Shown here one piece after another: positions 44,319 through 52,624 of a DNA stretch of 64,000 bases (the stretch's first letter is position 1; each line of letters opens with the position of its first letter). The DNA lies in the NCBI RefSeq assembly GCF_030142045.1, contig NZ_CP126242.1:1488001-1552000 (forward strand), in the 5' to 3' direction. The translations under genes were made by a program, and so were the position numbers. The notes beneath the pieces were generated by a model. It saw nothing but the letters and a program-made list of their open reading frames with translations, searched no databases and had not been told where the DNA came from. Source of the stretch: Arthrobacter sp. zg-Y919. GTDB taxonomy: Bacteria > Actinomycetota > Actinomycetes > Actinomycetales > Micrococcaceae.

Positions 44319-44648
44319 CTAGATGTTGAAGCCGAGGGCCCGCATCTGGTCGCGGCCGTCGTCGGTGATCTTGTCAGGTCCCCACGGCGGCATCCACACC
44401 CAGTTCAGGCGCCACTCATCAACGACGCCGTCCAGGGCCTGGGCGGTCTGCTCTTCGAGCACATCGGTCAGCGGGCAGGCCGCCGTCGTCAGTGTCATAT
44501 CGATCAGAAGTGCACCGTCTTCGGCGTACTTCAGTCCGTAGAGCAGCCCGAGGTCAACGACGTTCACCCCGAGTTCGGGGTCGATGACGTCCTTAAGGGC
44601 CTCTTCAACGTCCTCAAGGGACGTTGTGGCCAGTTCGGAGTCGCTCAT
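44319..44648 (-). CDS. sufT: metal-sulfur cluster biosynthetic factor (SufT/DUF59, PaaD-like)
   Basis: A 109-aa MIP18/DUF59 protein that helps mature Fe-S proteins. The core motif EEALKDVIDPELGVNVVDLGL is at residues 14-34 and the conserved Cys is in LTTAACPLTD near 60. Last gene of the suf operon, 23 bp behind sufC, with AAGGAG 6 nt before ATG 44648. A terminator follows. Confidence 0.92.
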   Translation of the reverse strand: MSDSELATTSLEDVEEALKDVIDPELGVNVVDLGLLYGLKYAEDGALLIDMTLTTAACPLTDVLEEQTAQALDGVVDEWRLNWVWMPPWGPDKITDDGRDQMRALGFNI

Positions 44649-44671
44649 ATTTGCTCCTTCAGCTGTCTTTA

Positions 44672-45445
44672 TTAGGCGCCGGCTGCGGCGGCGTTGGCGC
44701 CGGTGAAGCGGTCGTAGCCTTCTTCTTCGAGGCGGTCGGCAAGTTCCGGGCCGCCCTGCTCGGCGATGTGGCCGTCAACGAAGACGTGTACATAGTCGGG
44801 CTTGATGTAACGAAGGATACGCGTGTAGTGCGTGATGAGCAGCGTGCCCATGCCGCCCTTGGAGTGCTCGCGGTTAACGCCTTCGGAGACGATCTTCAGG
44901 GCGTCGACGTCGAGGCCGGAGTCGGTCTCGTCGAGGATGGCGATCTTCGGGTGGAAGAGTTCCATCTGCAGGATCTCCACGCGCTTCTTCTCGCCGCCGG
45001 AGAAGCCCTCGTTGACGTTGCGCTGGGCGAAGTCGGCGTCGATACGCAGCTCGGCCATGGCCGCCTTGACGTCCTTGGTCCAGTGGCGCAGCGAGGGGGC
45101 TTCGCCGTCGAGCGCGGTCTTGGCGGTACGCAGGAAGTTGGTCATGGTGACGCCGGGAACCTCAACCGGGTACTGCATGGCCAGGAAGAGGCCGGCGCGG
45201 GCACGCTCGTCAACGCTCATCGCGAGGACGTCTTCGCCGTCGAGCGTGATGGAGCCGCTGTCGACGCTGTAGCGCGGGTGGCCGGCAATGGTGGAGGCCA
45301 GCGTGGACTTGCCGGAACCGTTGGGGCCCATGATGGCGTGTGTCTCACCGGTGTTGATGGTCAGGCTGACACCCTTCAGGATCGGCTTGCGGCCCTGTTC
45401 GGTCTCAATGCTGACGTGAAGATCCTTGATCTCAAGAGTAGACAT
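44672..45445 (-). CDS. sufC: Fe-S cluster assembly ATPase SufC
   Basis: A 257-aa ABC-type ATPase of the SufBCD scaffold. Walker A GPNGSGKSTLA at about residue 36, signature FSGGEKKRVEILQM near 144, Walker B AILDETDSGLDVDAL, and H-loop in LITHYTRIL. ATG 45445 (MSTLEIKDLHV) is the family start; AGGAG lies 13 nt upstream, rather far. A 13-bp hairpin (45512-45543) occupies the 104-nt gap from sufD. Confidence 0.95.
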   Translation of the reverse strand: MSTLEIKDLHVSIETEQGRKPILKGVSLTINTGETHAIMGPNGSGKSTLASTIAGHPRYSVDSGSITLDGEDVLAMSVDERARAGLFLAMQYPVEVPGVTMTNFLRTAKTALDGEAPSLRHWTKDVKAAMAELRIDADFAQRNVNEGFSGGEKKRVEILQMELFHPKIAILDETDSGLDVDALKIVSEGVNREHSKGGMGTLLITHYTRILRYIKPDYVHVFVDGHIAEQGGPELADRLEEEGYDRFTGANAAAAGA

Positions 45446-45511
45446 GCGAGTTGGCTTTCTCCTTTGCACCCGCGGGTGCGTTACTAAGCTTTGGCGTTGG
45501 AAGGCGAGAGG

Positions 45512-45543
45512 GTCCGGGTGCCGGATTGCTCCGGCACCCGGAC
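45512..45543 (-). other. intercistronic hairpin between sufD and sufC
   Basis: A perfect 13-bp stem (45512-45524 with 45531-45543) and 6-nt loop, 6 bp beyond the sufD stop, without a T-run. In an otherwise 1-bp-coupled operon it may slow decay or act as a partial terminator that sets the SufC level. Inferred. Confidence 0.5.
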
Positions 45544-45549
45544 TCGATC

Positions 45550-46884
45550 TCAGTAGGCTCCGGAGGCTTCGAGCTCGCGCTCGACGGCGTCGGTGAGACG
45601 CTCTTCCAGGGCAGGAACCTTGATCTGCTGGATGATCTCGGTGAGGAAGCCCCGGACCACCAGGCGGCGGGCGGTGTCCTCGGGGATGCCGCGTGCCATC
45701 AGGTAGAACAGGTGCTCGTCGTCGAACCGGCCGGTGGCGCTGGCGTGGCCGGCACCTTCGATCAGTCCGGTTTCGATCTCCAGGTTCGGCACGGAGTCGG
45801 CCCGGCCGCCCTCGGTCAGCAGCAGGTTGCGGTTGACCTCGTACGTATCGGTGCCTTCAGCTTCCTTGCGGATCAGGACGTCGCCAACCCAGACAGTGTG
45901 CGCATCGCGGCCCTGCAGGGCGCCCTTGTACATCACGCGGGACTTGCAGTTAGCCACGGCGTGGTCCACGAAGAGGCGCTGTTCCAGGTGCTGGCCGGCA
46001 TCTGCGTAGTACAGGCCGAACATCTCCACGTCGCCGCCGGTGGCGGTGAACTTGGAGGACGGCGTGACGCGCACCAGGTCGCCGCCGAGGCTGACGACGA
46101 CGTGCTTGAACTTCGCGTCGCGGCCGATCTTGGCGTACTGCGCGGAGGCGTGCACCGCGTCGTCGTCCCAGTCCTGGACGGAGACAACGGTCAGTTCCGC
46201 ACCGTCGCCCACCACGATTTCCACGTTCTGGGACAGCACTGCCGAACCCTTGTGGTCCAGGACCACAACACCCTTGGAGAACTTCTCCGCGGTGATGACG
46301 ATGTGCTGCGCGGACGGATCCTTGCTGACACCGTTGATGGTCAGCGTGACGCTGCCATCGACCACGGTCTCGGCGGGAATGGTCACGGCAGTGGCCTCGC
46401 GGAAGTCTTCCCACGCGGCGGCGGCAACCCGGTCTTCGGGGATGCCTGCCGAACCGATGCGGGCATCGGTGCGGGCAATGCTTTCAACCCGCACGCCGTC
46501 GGGCGCGACGACGGCGAGCTCGGGAGCCGTGCCGTCCAGGTCCGCGGTGTGCAGGCCGCGCAGGCGCTTGAGCGGGGTAAACCGCCAGTCTTCTTCACGT
46601 CCGGTCATTTTGCCGAAGTCAGCACGGTGGAAAGAGGTGGTCCGGCCGGCGCGTGAGCTGTCCGGGATGCCCTCTCCGCCACCGTGGCTGTGGGACTTGC
46701 TGCTGTCGCCGCCCAGCGGTGAGGAGGCCTCGTTCAGCGGGGAAAGGTTTTCGCCCTCCTCGGTGAAGCCGTCAATGCGTACACGGTTGGTTTCCCGAGG
46801 GGAACCTACCTTCGCCTTGACCTCCTCCACTACATTGCTGACCTTTTCGGTCACGGTTTCGACGACGTCGTTAAGCTTCGACAT
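45550..46884 (-). CDS. sufD: Fe-S cluster assembly protein SufD
   Basis: A 444-aa beta-helix subunit of the SufBCD scaffold. The core matches SufD (EDWRFTPLKRLRGLHT near 97, then the C-terminal FYLMARGIPEDTARRLVVRGF). It has an N-terminal extension of about 35 residues, [20 protein letters not shown] and onward, predicted amphipathic helix, then a Ser/His-rich stretch SKSHSHGGGEGIPDSSRAGR. TAATG overlap with the sufB stop supports the long start at 46884. Confidence 0.94.
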   Translation of the reverse strand: MSKLNDVVETVTEKVSNVVEEVKAKVGSPRETNRVRIDGFTEEGENLSPLNEASSPLGGDSSKSHSHGGGEGIPDSSRAGRTTSFHRADFGKMTGREEDWRFTPLKRLRGLHTADLDGTAPELAVVAPDGVRVESIARTDARIGSAGIPEDRVAAAAWEDFREATAVTIPAETVVDGSVTLTINGVSKDPSAQHIVITAEKFSKGVVVLDHKGSAVLSQNVEIVVGDGAELTVVSVQDWDDDAVHASAQYAKIGRDAKFKHVVVSLGGDLVRVTPSSKFTATGGDVEMFGLYYADAGQHLEQRLFVDHAVANCKSRVMYKGALQGRDAHTVWVGDVLIRKEAEGTDTYEVNRNLLLTEGGRADSVPNLEIETGLIEGAGHASATGRFDDEHLFYLMARGIPEDTARRLVVRGFLTEIIQQIKVPALEERLTDAVERELEASGAY

Positions 46885-48359
46885 TAACCGACGGCTCCTT
46901 CCATCTGGAGTTCGATGAGGCGGTTGAGTTCAAGGGCGTATTCCATCGGCAGCTCACGGGCGATCGGCTCAATGAAGCCGCGCACGATCATTGCCATTGC
47001 CTCGTCCTCGGGAAGGCCGCGGGACATGAGGTAGAACAGCTGCTCCTCGCTGACGCGGGAAACAGTCGCTTCGTGGCCCATGGTCACGTCATCCTCGCGG
47101 ATGTCCACGTACGGGTACGTGTCCGAGCGGGAGATCGTGTCCACCAGCAGGGCGTCACAGCGCACGGTGTTGGCCGAGTGCGTGGCGCCTTCGCGGACCT
47201 GGACCAGGCCGCGGTAGGCGGCGCGTCCGCCGCCGCGGGCCACGGACTTGGAAATGATGGAGCTCTTGGTGTTCGGGGCAATGTGGACCATCTTGGATCC
47301 GGTGTCCTGGTGCTGGCCTTCGCCGGCGAAGGCGATGGACAGCGTCTCACCCTTGGCGTGCTCGCCGACCAGGTAGACAGCCGGGTACTTCATGGTGACC
47401 TTGGAGCCGATGTTGCCGTCGATCCATTCCATGGTCGCGCCTTCGTGTGCAATGGCGCGCTTGGTCACCAGGTTGTACACGTTGTTGGACCAGTTCTGGA
47501 TGGTCGTGTAGCGGACGCGGGCGCCCTTCTTCACGATGATTTCGACGACGGCGGAGTGCAGCGAGTCCGAGGTGTAGATCGGTGCGGTGCAGCCCTCGAT
47601 GTAGTGGACGTAGGAATCCTCGTCCGCAATGATCAGGGTGCGCTCGAACTGGCCCATGTTCTCCGTGTTGATACGGAAGTAGGCCTGCAGCGGGATCTCC
47701 ACGTGGACGCCCTTGGGGACGTAAACGAAGGAGCCGCCGGACCACACGGCAGTGTTCAGCGAGCCGAACTTGTTGTCACCGACCGGGATGACGGTGCCGA
47801 AGTATTCCTGGAACATCTCCGGGTGTTCCTTCAGCGCGGTGTCGGTGTCCAGGAAGATAACGCCCTGGCGTTCCAGGTCCTCGCGGAGCTGGTGGTACAC
47901 CACCTCGGACTCGTACTGCGCTGCGACGCCGGAAACCAGGCGGCCGCGCTCAGCTTCGGGGATGCCGAGCTTCTCGTACGTGTTGCGGATGTCCTCGGGA
48001 AGGTCTTCCCAGGTGTTCGCCTGCTTCTCCGTGGAGCGCACGAAGTACTTGATGTTGTCGAAGTCGATGCCGGAGAGGTCTGCGCCCCAGGTCGGCATGG
48101 GCTTGCGCTCGAAGTACTTCAGGCCCTTCAGGCGAAGGTCCAGCATCCACTGCGGCTCGCTCTTCTTAGCCGAAATGTCGCGGACGACTTCCTCACTCAG
48201 GCCACGGCGGGCGGTTGCGCCGGCAATGTCCGAGTCTGCCCATCCGTACTCGTATGTACCGATGCCCTCGAGTTCGGGGTTCTTCTCCAGGATGTCTGAA
48301 ATCACAGACTCCGGCACCATGGAAGGTGCCGTTGGCTTCTGGGTTACTTGATCCGTCAT
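46884..48359 (-). CDS. sufB: Fe-S cluster assembly protein SufB
   Basis: A 491-aa scaffold subunit. The N-terminal region (1-130) is helical; the beta-helix core has IEGCTAPIY (conserved Cys) and [19 protein letters not shown] sequence, with the family Cys in VRCDALLVD. The C-terminal end [20 protein letters not shown] pairs with SufD. Receives sulfur and builds the cluster with SufCD. Start at ATG 48359 (MTDQVTQKP), overlapping the sufR stop by 1 nt (TGATG). The ORF upstream of that ATG lies inside sufR and is not native. Confidence 0.95.
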   Translation of the reverse strand: MTDQVTQKPTAPSMVPESVISDILEKNPELEGIGTYEYGWADSDIAGATARRGLSEEVVRDISAKKSEPQWMLDLRLKGLKYFERKPMPTWGADLSGIDFDNIKYFVRSTEKQANTWEDLPEDIRNTYEKLGIPEAERGRLVSGVAAQYESEVVYHQLREDLERQGVIFLDTDTALKEHPEMFQEYFGTVIPVGDNKFGSLNTAVWSGGSFVYVPKGVHVEIPLQAYFRINTENMGQFERTLIIADEDSYVHYIEGCTAPIYTSDSLHSAVVEIIVKKGARVRYTTIQNWSNNVYNLVTKRAIAHEGATMEWIDGNIGSKVTMKYPAVYLVGEHAKGETLSIAFAGEGQHQDTGSKMVHIAPNTKSSIISKSVARGGGRAAYRGLVQVREGATHSANTVRCDALLVDTISRSDTYPYVDIREDDVTMGHEATVSRVSEEQLFYLMSRGLPEDEAMAMIVRGFIEPIARELPMEYALELNRLIELQMEGAVG

Positions 48360-49141
48360 CACGGCCTTTCTTGCTGATGAATGGATGTGGACTGGTTGGT
48401 CTCGGCGTGCAGTGGAACCTGCGGCGCGGATCGGGTCCGGCCCACGGGAATGTGGGTCGTACAAACGTGGCCGCCCCTGGAGAGCGTGGACAGTCGGCGG
48501 ACGTCCACCTCCAGGAGGCGGGCAAAAACTTCGGTCTCCTTGTCACAGAAGACGGGGTAGGCCGTGGCGAGTCCCTGGATGGGGCAGTGCGCCTGGCACA
48601 GCTGGATACTCAGCAGCGTGCTCTTCTTCGCGGCGGCGCCGATCATGGTGGTCGACGCGACGAAGCCGTCCTTGGTCAGTTCGGCGGCCAGCGCCTCGGC
48701 GCGGTCGGCGACCTCGGGGCCGGCGGCCTCGACGACGGGACGGTAGCGTTCCTCCATGCGGCCGAAACGCTCTGCGGCGAAAGCCTCAATTGCCTGGGGT
48801 CCGAGGGCGGCGCCGAGCTGGCGCAGCGCTTCGGTGGCGATGTCAAGGTAATCGTTGCCCAGGTGTGCCTGGCCCTGCGGGCTGAGGACGTAGCGGCGTG
48901 CAGGCCGCCCTGCCCCGGAGGATGAGTTGCGGACGAGCTTGACCTGGATCAGGCCCTTCCCGGACAGCGCATCCAGGTGCCGGCGCACGGCGGCAGGCGT
49001 GAAGCCCAGCCGTTCGCCCAGTTCCGCAGCGCTGACAGGACCGTGTTCCAGTACGGCACCCAGTACTTTGTCCCGGGTGCGCTCCTCCGCCTCGCGGGCA
49101 GCACTAGGCACGGCCGCTGCCTTAGTCTCAGAGTTGCTCAC
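48359..49141 (-). CDS. sufR: SufR-type iron-sulfur sensing repressor of the suf operon
   Basis: A 260-aa DeoR/ArsR-like regulator. The winged HTH is at about residues 30-75 ([21 protein letters not shown]). Four C-terminal cysteines (182, 186, 199, 227; C-x3-C-x12-C-x27-C) should bind the Fe-S cluster, as in SufR, which represses suf when clusters are plentiful. It is the first gene of sufR-B-D-C-T. I use GTG 49141 (VSNSETK); the in-frame sequence to 49204 is poor. Start has no Shine-Dalgarno sequence. Divergent from the ABC transporter pair. Confidence 0.92.
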   Translation of the reverse strand: MSNSETKAAAVPSAAREAEERTRDKVLGAVLEHGPVSAAELGERLGFTPAAVRRHLDALSGKGLIQVKLVRNSSSGAGRPARRYVLSPQGQAHLGNDYLDIATEALRQLGAALGPQAIEAFAAERFGRMEERYRPVVEAAGPEVADRAEALAAELTKDGFVASTTMIGAAAKKSTLLSIQLCQAHCPIQGLATAYPVFCDKETEVFARLLEVDVRRLSTLSRGGHVCTTHIPVGRTRSAPQVPLHAETNQSTSIHQQERP

Positions 49142-49269
49142 AGAATACACAACACAAGCATGACCTAATCTGTTCCCCGATTCCACTAAGGCAAGGCTTG
49201 CCATCGCCCGGAATAGCGGGCCAGGCCGTCCGTGCCGGGACGCTGTACTACCTAACGTAGAATATGCAG

Positions 49270-50232
49270 GTGCCTACCGATGAACCCTGCCTGACCATTA
49301 AAGGTCTGATCAAGGACTGTGGCCCGGTTGCTGGTCTCGACGGCAAAATGATCCGCGTACTCGCCGGCGTCGACTTCACAGCCCACCGCGGCTCCGTCAC
49401 AGCCCTGCTCGGCGCCAACGGTGCCGGCAAGACCACCACGCTGGAGTGTGCCCAAGGCCTTCAGCCCATTAACGGCGGCGAAATCCGGCTGCTCGGGCAG
49501 GACCCCTACGGAGCGGACGCACACCTGCGCAGCCGCGTCGGCGTGATGCTCCAGGAAGGCGGCCTCCCGCCGTCGGCCCGCCCTGTGGCCCTGCTGGAGC
49601 ATGTTGCCCGGATGTACCAGGAACCCCGTCCCGTGGCTGAACTCGTGGAACGCCTGGGCATCGGCAGCTTCGCCAACACCGGCATCCGGCGGCTCTCCGG
49701 CGGGCAGAAACAGCGCCTGGCCATGGCTGCGGCGCTGATCGGCCGGCCTGAAGTTCTTTTCCTGGACGAGCCCAGCGCAGGCCTCGATCCACAGTCGCGC
49801 CAGATCGTCTTCGATCTGATCGCCGAGCTGCGGGCGGAGGGGATGGGCATCATCCTCACCACCCACCTGATGGATGATGCGCAGAAGCTGGCGGACTACG
49901 TCTACATCATCGACGCCGGCAAGACCGTCGCCTCGGGTACCGTGGCCGAGCTGATCTCCGAAGCCGGCTCCCCCGCCGAACAGCGCCTGCTGACGTTCGA
50001 CGCCGCACCCGGCCTTGACGTCGCAGCCCTCGCCTCCGGTCCGCTGCACCACCTCGAAGCAGTGGAAGCCGCACCCGGACACTATGCCGTCCGCGGCACC
50101 CTGACACCGCCGGACCTCGCCGCCGTGGCCGGCTGGTGGGCGGAGCGGGACATCCTGCCATCCTCGGTCCACATGGCCTCCCGCACCCTGGAGGACGTTT
50201 TCCTCGACCTTTCCGGAAGGACCATCCGTTGA
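49270..50232 (+). CDS. ABC transporter ATP-binding protein
   Basis: A 320-aa ATPase of an ABC-2 type exporter. Walker A GANGAGKTTTLECAQ near 63, signature RLSGGQKQRLAMAAAL, Walker B VLFLDEPSAGLDP. The C-terminal 90 residues are a variable domain. The GTG at 49270 is favoured over ATG 49264: TAGAAT (49258-49263) looks like a -10 box, so the transcript would begin at the GTG (leaderless). Gene order with ctaA and sufR matches the Rv1456c-Rv1460 segment in M. tuberculosis. Substrate unknown. Confidence 0.9.
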   Translation: MPTDEPCLTIKGLIKDCGPVAGLDGKMIRVLAGVDFTAHRGSVTALLGANGAGKTTTLECAQGLQPINGGEIRLLGQDPYGADAHLRSRVGVMLQEGGLPPSARPVALLEHVARMYQEPRPVAELVERLGIGSFANTGIRRLSGGQKQRLAMAAALIGRPEVLFLDEPSAGLDPQSRQIVFDLIAELRAEGMGIILTTHLMDDAQKLADYVYIIDAGKTVASGTVAELISEAGSPAEQRLLTFDAAPGLDVAALASGPLHHLEAVEAAPGHYAVRGTLTPPDLAAVAGWWAERDILPSSVHMASRTLEDVFLDLSGRTIR

Positions 50233-50972
50233 GTGCTCCCGCATCGCTTCAGGCCCGTATCCTGAACCAGGGCCGCTACGAGGCCGTCATGATGCTGCGC
50301 AACGGTGAGCAGCTGATCCTCGCCGTCGTCCTGCCGCTGCTCGCGATGGTGGCACTGGTCGTCACTCCCCTGCTGGACGGTTACGGCACCAGCCGGATCA
50401 ATATGGCCACCCCGGGCATCTTTGCCCTCTGCGCCATGTCCACTGCCTTCACCGGACAGGGCATCGCCACCGGCTTCGACCGGCGCTACGGTGTGCTGCG
50501 CTACCTTTCCACCACCCCGCTGGGGCGTGCCGGCCTGATCGCCGGGAAGGTCATTGCGGTCCTGGCCGTCCTGGCCATCCAGGTGGTGCTGGTGTCCGTG
50601 GCGGCGCTGCTCTTCGGCTGGCAGCCGGAGCTCAGCGGGCTGCTGCCGGCCGCGGCCCAGTTGGTCCTGGGCGCAGTGGCGTTTACGGCGCTGGGCCTGC
50701 TGGTCGCCGGCACCGTGCGGCCTGAGGCAACCCTGGCCATTACCAACCTGCTCTGGATCCTCCTGGCGGCCGCCGGCGGTATCATCATCCCCGTGGGGCA
50801 CCTGCCCGGCGTGCTGCAGCCCTTCATCGAGGTCCTTCCGTCGGCTGCCTTGGGTGACGCCCTGCGCTCGGCCCTCATCGATTCACAGTTCAACATTTCC
50901 GCCACCCTGATTCTTCTGGTGTGGACAGTACTGGGCGGCCTGGGTGCCGTCCGATGGTTCAAATGGAGTTAG
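50229..50972 (+). CDS. ABC-2 type transporter permease
   Basis: A 247-aa membrane subunit with six helices. It starts at TTG 50229, overlapping the ATPase stop by 4 nt (TTGA), which places the native start well after the ORF's upstream ATG. The sequence YLSTTPLGRAGLIAGKV and the conserved last helices fit the ABC-2 family. It forms the exporter with the preceding ATPase; in related genomes this pair also sits next to ctaA. Confidence 0.9.
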   Translation: MSAPASLQARILNQGRYEAVMMLRNGEQLILAVVLPLLAMVALVVTPLLDGYGTSRINMATPGIFALCAMSTAFTGQGIATGFDRRYGVLRYLSTTPLGRAGLIAGKVIAVLAVLAIQVVLVSVAALLFGWQPELSGLLPAAAQLVLGAVAFTALGLLVAGTVRPEATLAITNLLWILLAAAGGIIIPVGHLPGVLQPFIEVLPSAALGDALRSALIDSQFNISATLILLVWTVLGGLGAVRWFKWS

Positions 50973-50977
50973 AAACC

Positions 50978-51988
50978 GTGTCACAGACCTCGGCTGGTGT
51001 CCCCGCCCGGCAAACCCACGTTCCCGCCGCGGGACGCCTCATCCGCAGCCTCGCCGTTGCCTCGCTGGTGGCCAATATCGTGATCGTGGTGACCGGCGGC
51101 GCCGTGCGGCTGACAGCGTCCGGCCTGGGCTGCCCCGAGTGGCCGCTGTGTACTGCCGATTCCCTCGTGACGACGCCGGAAATGGGTCTACACGGGATCA
51201 TTGAGTTCGGCAACCGGCTGCTGACGTTCGTGCTGACCGCGGTTGCCTTCGCGACGGTGTTCTCCGTCTGGCGGGTGCGCCATGAACGCCGCGATCTCTG
51301 GTGGCTGTCCATCGGCCTGCTGGCCGGCGTCCCGGCCCAGGCCGTCATCGGCGGGATCACCGTCCTGACCGACCTCAATCCGTGGGTCGTGGGGCTGCAC
51401 TTCCTTGCCTCCACGGTCATGATCAGCGTTGCCGTGGTGATGGTGAACCGAACCCGGCTTTCCGTCCTCGATCTTGCCGCCCGCCACGCGCCGCTGGCAG
51501 ATAAGACCCTGCGTCCGCTGCTGGGCGCCATCGGTGTCCTGTCCGCGCTGACCGTGGTGCTGGGCGTTGTGGTCACCGGTTCCGGTCCGCACGCCGGAGA
51601 CCATGGCGCAGCACGCAACGGACTGAACCCGGACCTGATCACCCGCATCCACGTGGTCCCTGTCTATCTGCTGGTCTTTGCCCTGGCCGTCGCCCTGTAC
51701 CTGGTTTACCGCCGGAACGCGGATGCACGGGTACGCCGGGCAGTGGTGCTGCTCGCCGTCGTCGTCCTGGCCCAGGCTGCGATCGGCTATGCCCAGCACT
51801 TCCTGCACCTGCCCATTGCCCTGGTGGCGCTGCACATGTTGGGTGCCTGCCTGCTGACGGCTGCCGCTGCGCAGACTGTCTACATTGGATTCAACAAGCA
51901 GGTTCCCGGTGGTGCGGCTGTTGCTGTGGCCCAGGCCCGGGCGGCCAGGAACGTCCGGGGCCGGAAGTCCCCGGCTGGCCGGAAGTAG
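50978..51988 (+). CDS. ctaA: heme A synthase (COX15/CtaA family)
   Basis: A 336-aa polytopic enzyme that oxidises the C8 methyl of heme O to a formyl group, for cytochrome c oxidase. Eight helices; the first pair of heme ligands is in HGIIEFGNRLL and HFLASTVMI, the second in RIHVVPVYL and ALHMLGACL, and the disulfide-type pair is in GLGCPEWPLC. I take GTG 50978 (VSQTSAGV), with GGAG 9 nt upstream, rather than ATG 50963, which overlaps the permease stop. Confidence 0.94.
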   Translation: MSQTSAGVPARQTHVPAAGRLIRSLAVASLVANIVIVVTGGAVRLTASGLGCPEWPLCTADSLVTTPEMGLHGIIEFGNRLLTFVLTAVAFATVFSVWRVRHERRDLWWLSIGLLAGVPAQAVIGGITVLTDLNPWVVGLHFLASTVMISVAVVMVNRTRLSVLDLAARHAPLADKTLRPLLGAIGVLSALTVVLGVVVTGSGPHAGDHGAARNGLNPDLITRIHVVPVYLLVFALAVALYLVYRRNADARVRRAVVLLAVVVLAQAAIGYAQHFLHLPIALVALHMLGACLLTAAAAQTVYIGFNKQVPGGAAVAVAQARAARNVRGRKSPAGRK

Positions 51989-52031
51989 TACCTGCTGGAA
52001 GCATTCTCGGACGGAAGTAGCGCCGTTCCGT

Positions 52032-52063
52032 GAAGGGCCGGATCCCCTGGGGTCCGGCCCTTC
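52032..52063 (+). terminator. ctaA terminator
   Basis: GAAGGGCCGGA pairs with TCCGGCCCTTC (52032-52042 with 52053-52063), then CTTTTG-type T-rich sequence, 43 bp after ctaA. Confidence 0.85.
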
Positions 52064-52146
52064 TTTTGTGTCCGGTCTTCCCACTCCGGTCTTCCGTCTC
52101 CGGCGCCGCCGTTGGAGCGTTCTGGGGCAAGGAACGCGGGTCAAGC

Positions 52147-52207
52147 GTTCATAGTGCAGTTGATGCTGTTTGGACTGCCCACTGGCAGCATCAACTGCAC
52201 CATGAAC
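52147..52207. repeat. 22-bp inverted repeat (hairpin)
   Basis: Arms 52147-52168 and 52186-52207 are complementary at 21 of 22 bases around a 17-nt loop. No T-tract follows. Core arm sequence GTGCAGTTGATGCTG. Possibly a relic of an element end or an RNA structure. Confidence 0.8.
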
Positions 52208-52236
52208 AGGCGGGTGGGGTCCGGCCGATCGTTGAC

Positions 52237-52367
52237 TGTACAGATAACGGGGTCATGCGGGGTTTCGGGGCACTGGGTGTACAGATAACGGGGTCATCTG
52301 CGGTTCCCGGGGCACTGGGTGTACAGATAACGGGGTCATCCGGGCTTTTTAGCCCCGTTATCTGTAC
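52237..52367. repeat. 41-42-bp direct repeats with an inverted terminal copy
   Basis: TGTACAGATAACGGGGTCAT starts at 52237, 52278 and 52320 (period 41 then 42; the intervening sequence, ending GGGGCACTGGG, is also conserved). An inverted copy, CCCCGTTATCTGTAC, ends at 52367, giving a 15-bp stem with the third copy. Direct copies at one end and an inverted one at the other recalls the multiple terminal sites of IS21-type elements, but no transposase is present. Confidence 0.8.
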
Positions 52368-52419
52368 TACCGAATCTGTACTCCGGATGGCTATGGCCGC
52401 TCGCAGGGGACTATCCCCC

Positions 52420-52483
52420 GGACAGGGTCCCACCCGCTGGTTCACTCACCAGGCTCACGTGTCCCAAGTTCTGTAATGCCGTG
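52420..52483 (+). repeat. shortened copy of the 82-bp repeat family
   Basis: Begins GGACAGGGTCCCACCCGCTGG after CCCC, then lacks about 18 bp present in the full units and ends near ATGCCGTG. It lies 205 bp (about two 101-bp periods) before unit 1. Confidence 0.5.
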
Positions 52484-52539
52484 GTCGGAAGAGCTGGAAC
52501 ATCGCTATGCGGGCAGCTTCTGGACTGCGCTGCCTGATT

Positions 52540-52618
52540 CCCTCCGGTTCGTGACAAACCCTGCACCGTGCGGCGGAGGGATTGCCACAAAGTGGAGGGT
52601 TTCCGACAAACCGGAGGG
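52540..52618. repeat. 23-bp imperfect inverted repeat
   Basis: Arms 52540-52562 and 52596-52618; the outer 10 bp (CCCTCCGGTT with AACCGGAGGG) pair perfectly, the inner part with several mismatches but ending in a perfect AAACCCT/AGGGTTT pair. It occupies the place where a repeat unit would be expected between the shortened copy and unit 1. Confidence 0.7.
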
Positions 52619-52624
52619 TGGCGC

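Noticed and set aside
45451..46656. A 401-aa plus-strand frame opposite sufD
   Set aside because: Shadow of sufD; sequence is Val/Gly/Asp/His-rich without any family pattern.
49142..49269. SufR operator
   Set aside because: Only a half-site-like TCACA and scattered ACA/TGT elements are visible; no full dyad that I could defend.
52237..52367. Possible CRISPR array
   Set aside because: Only three copies of 20 bp, and the intervening sequences are themselves similar; no cas gene nearby.
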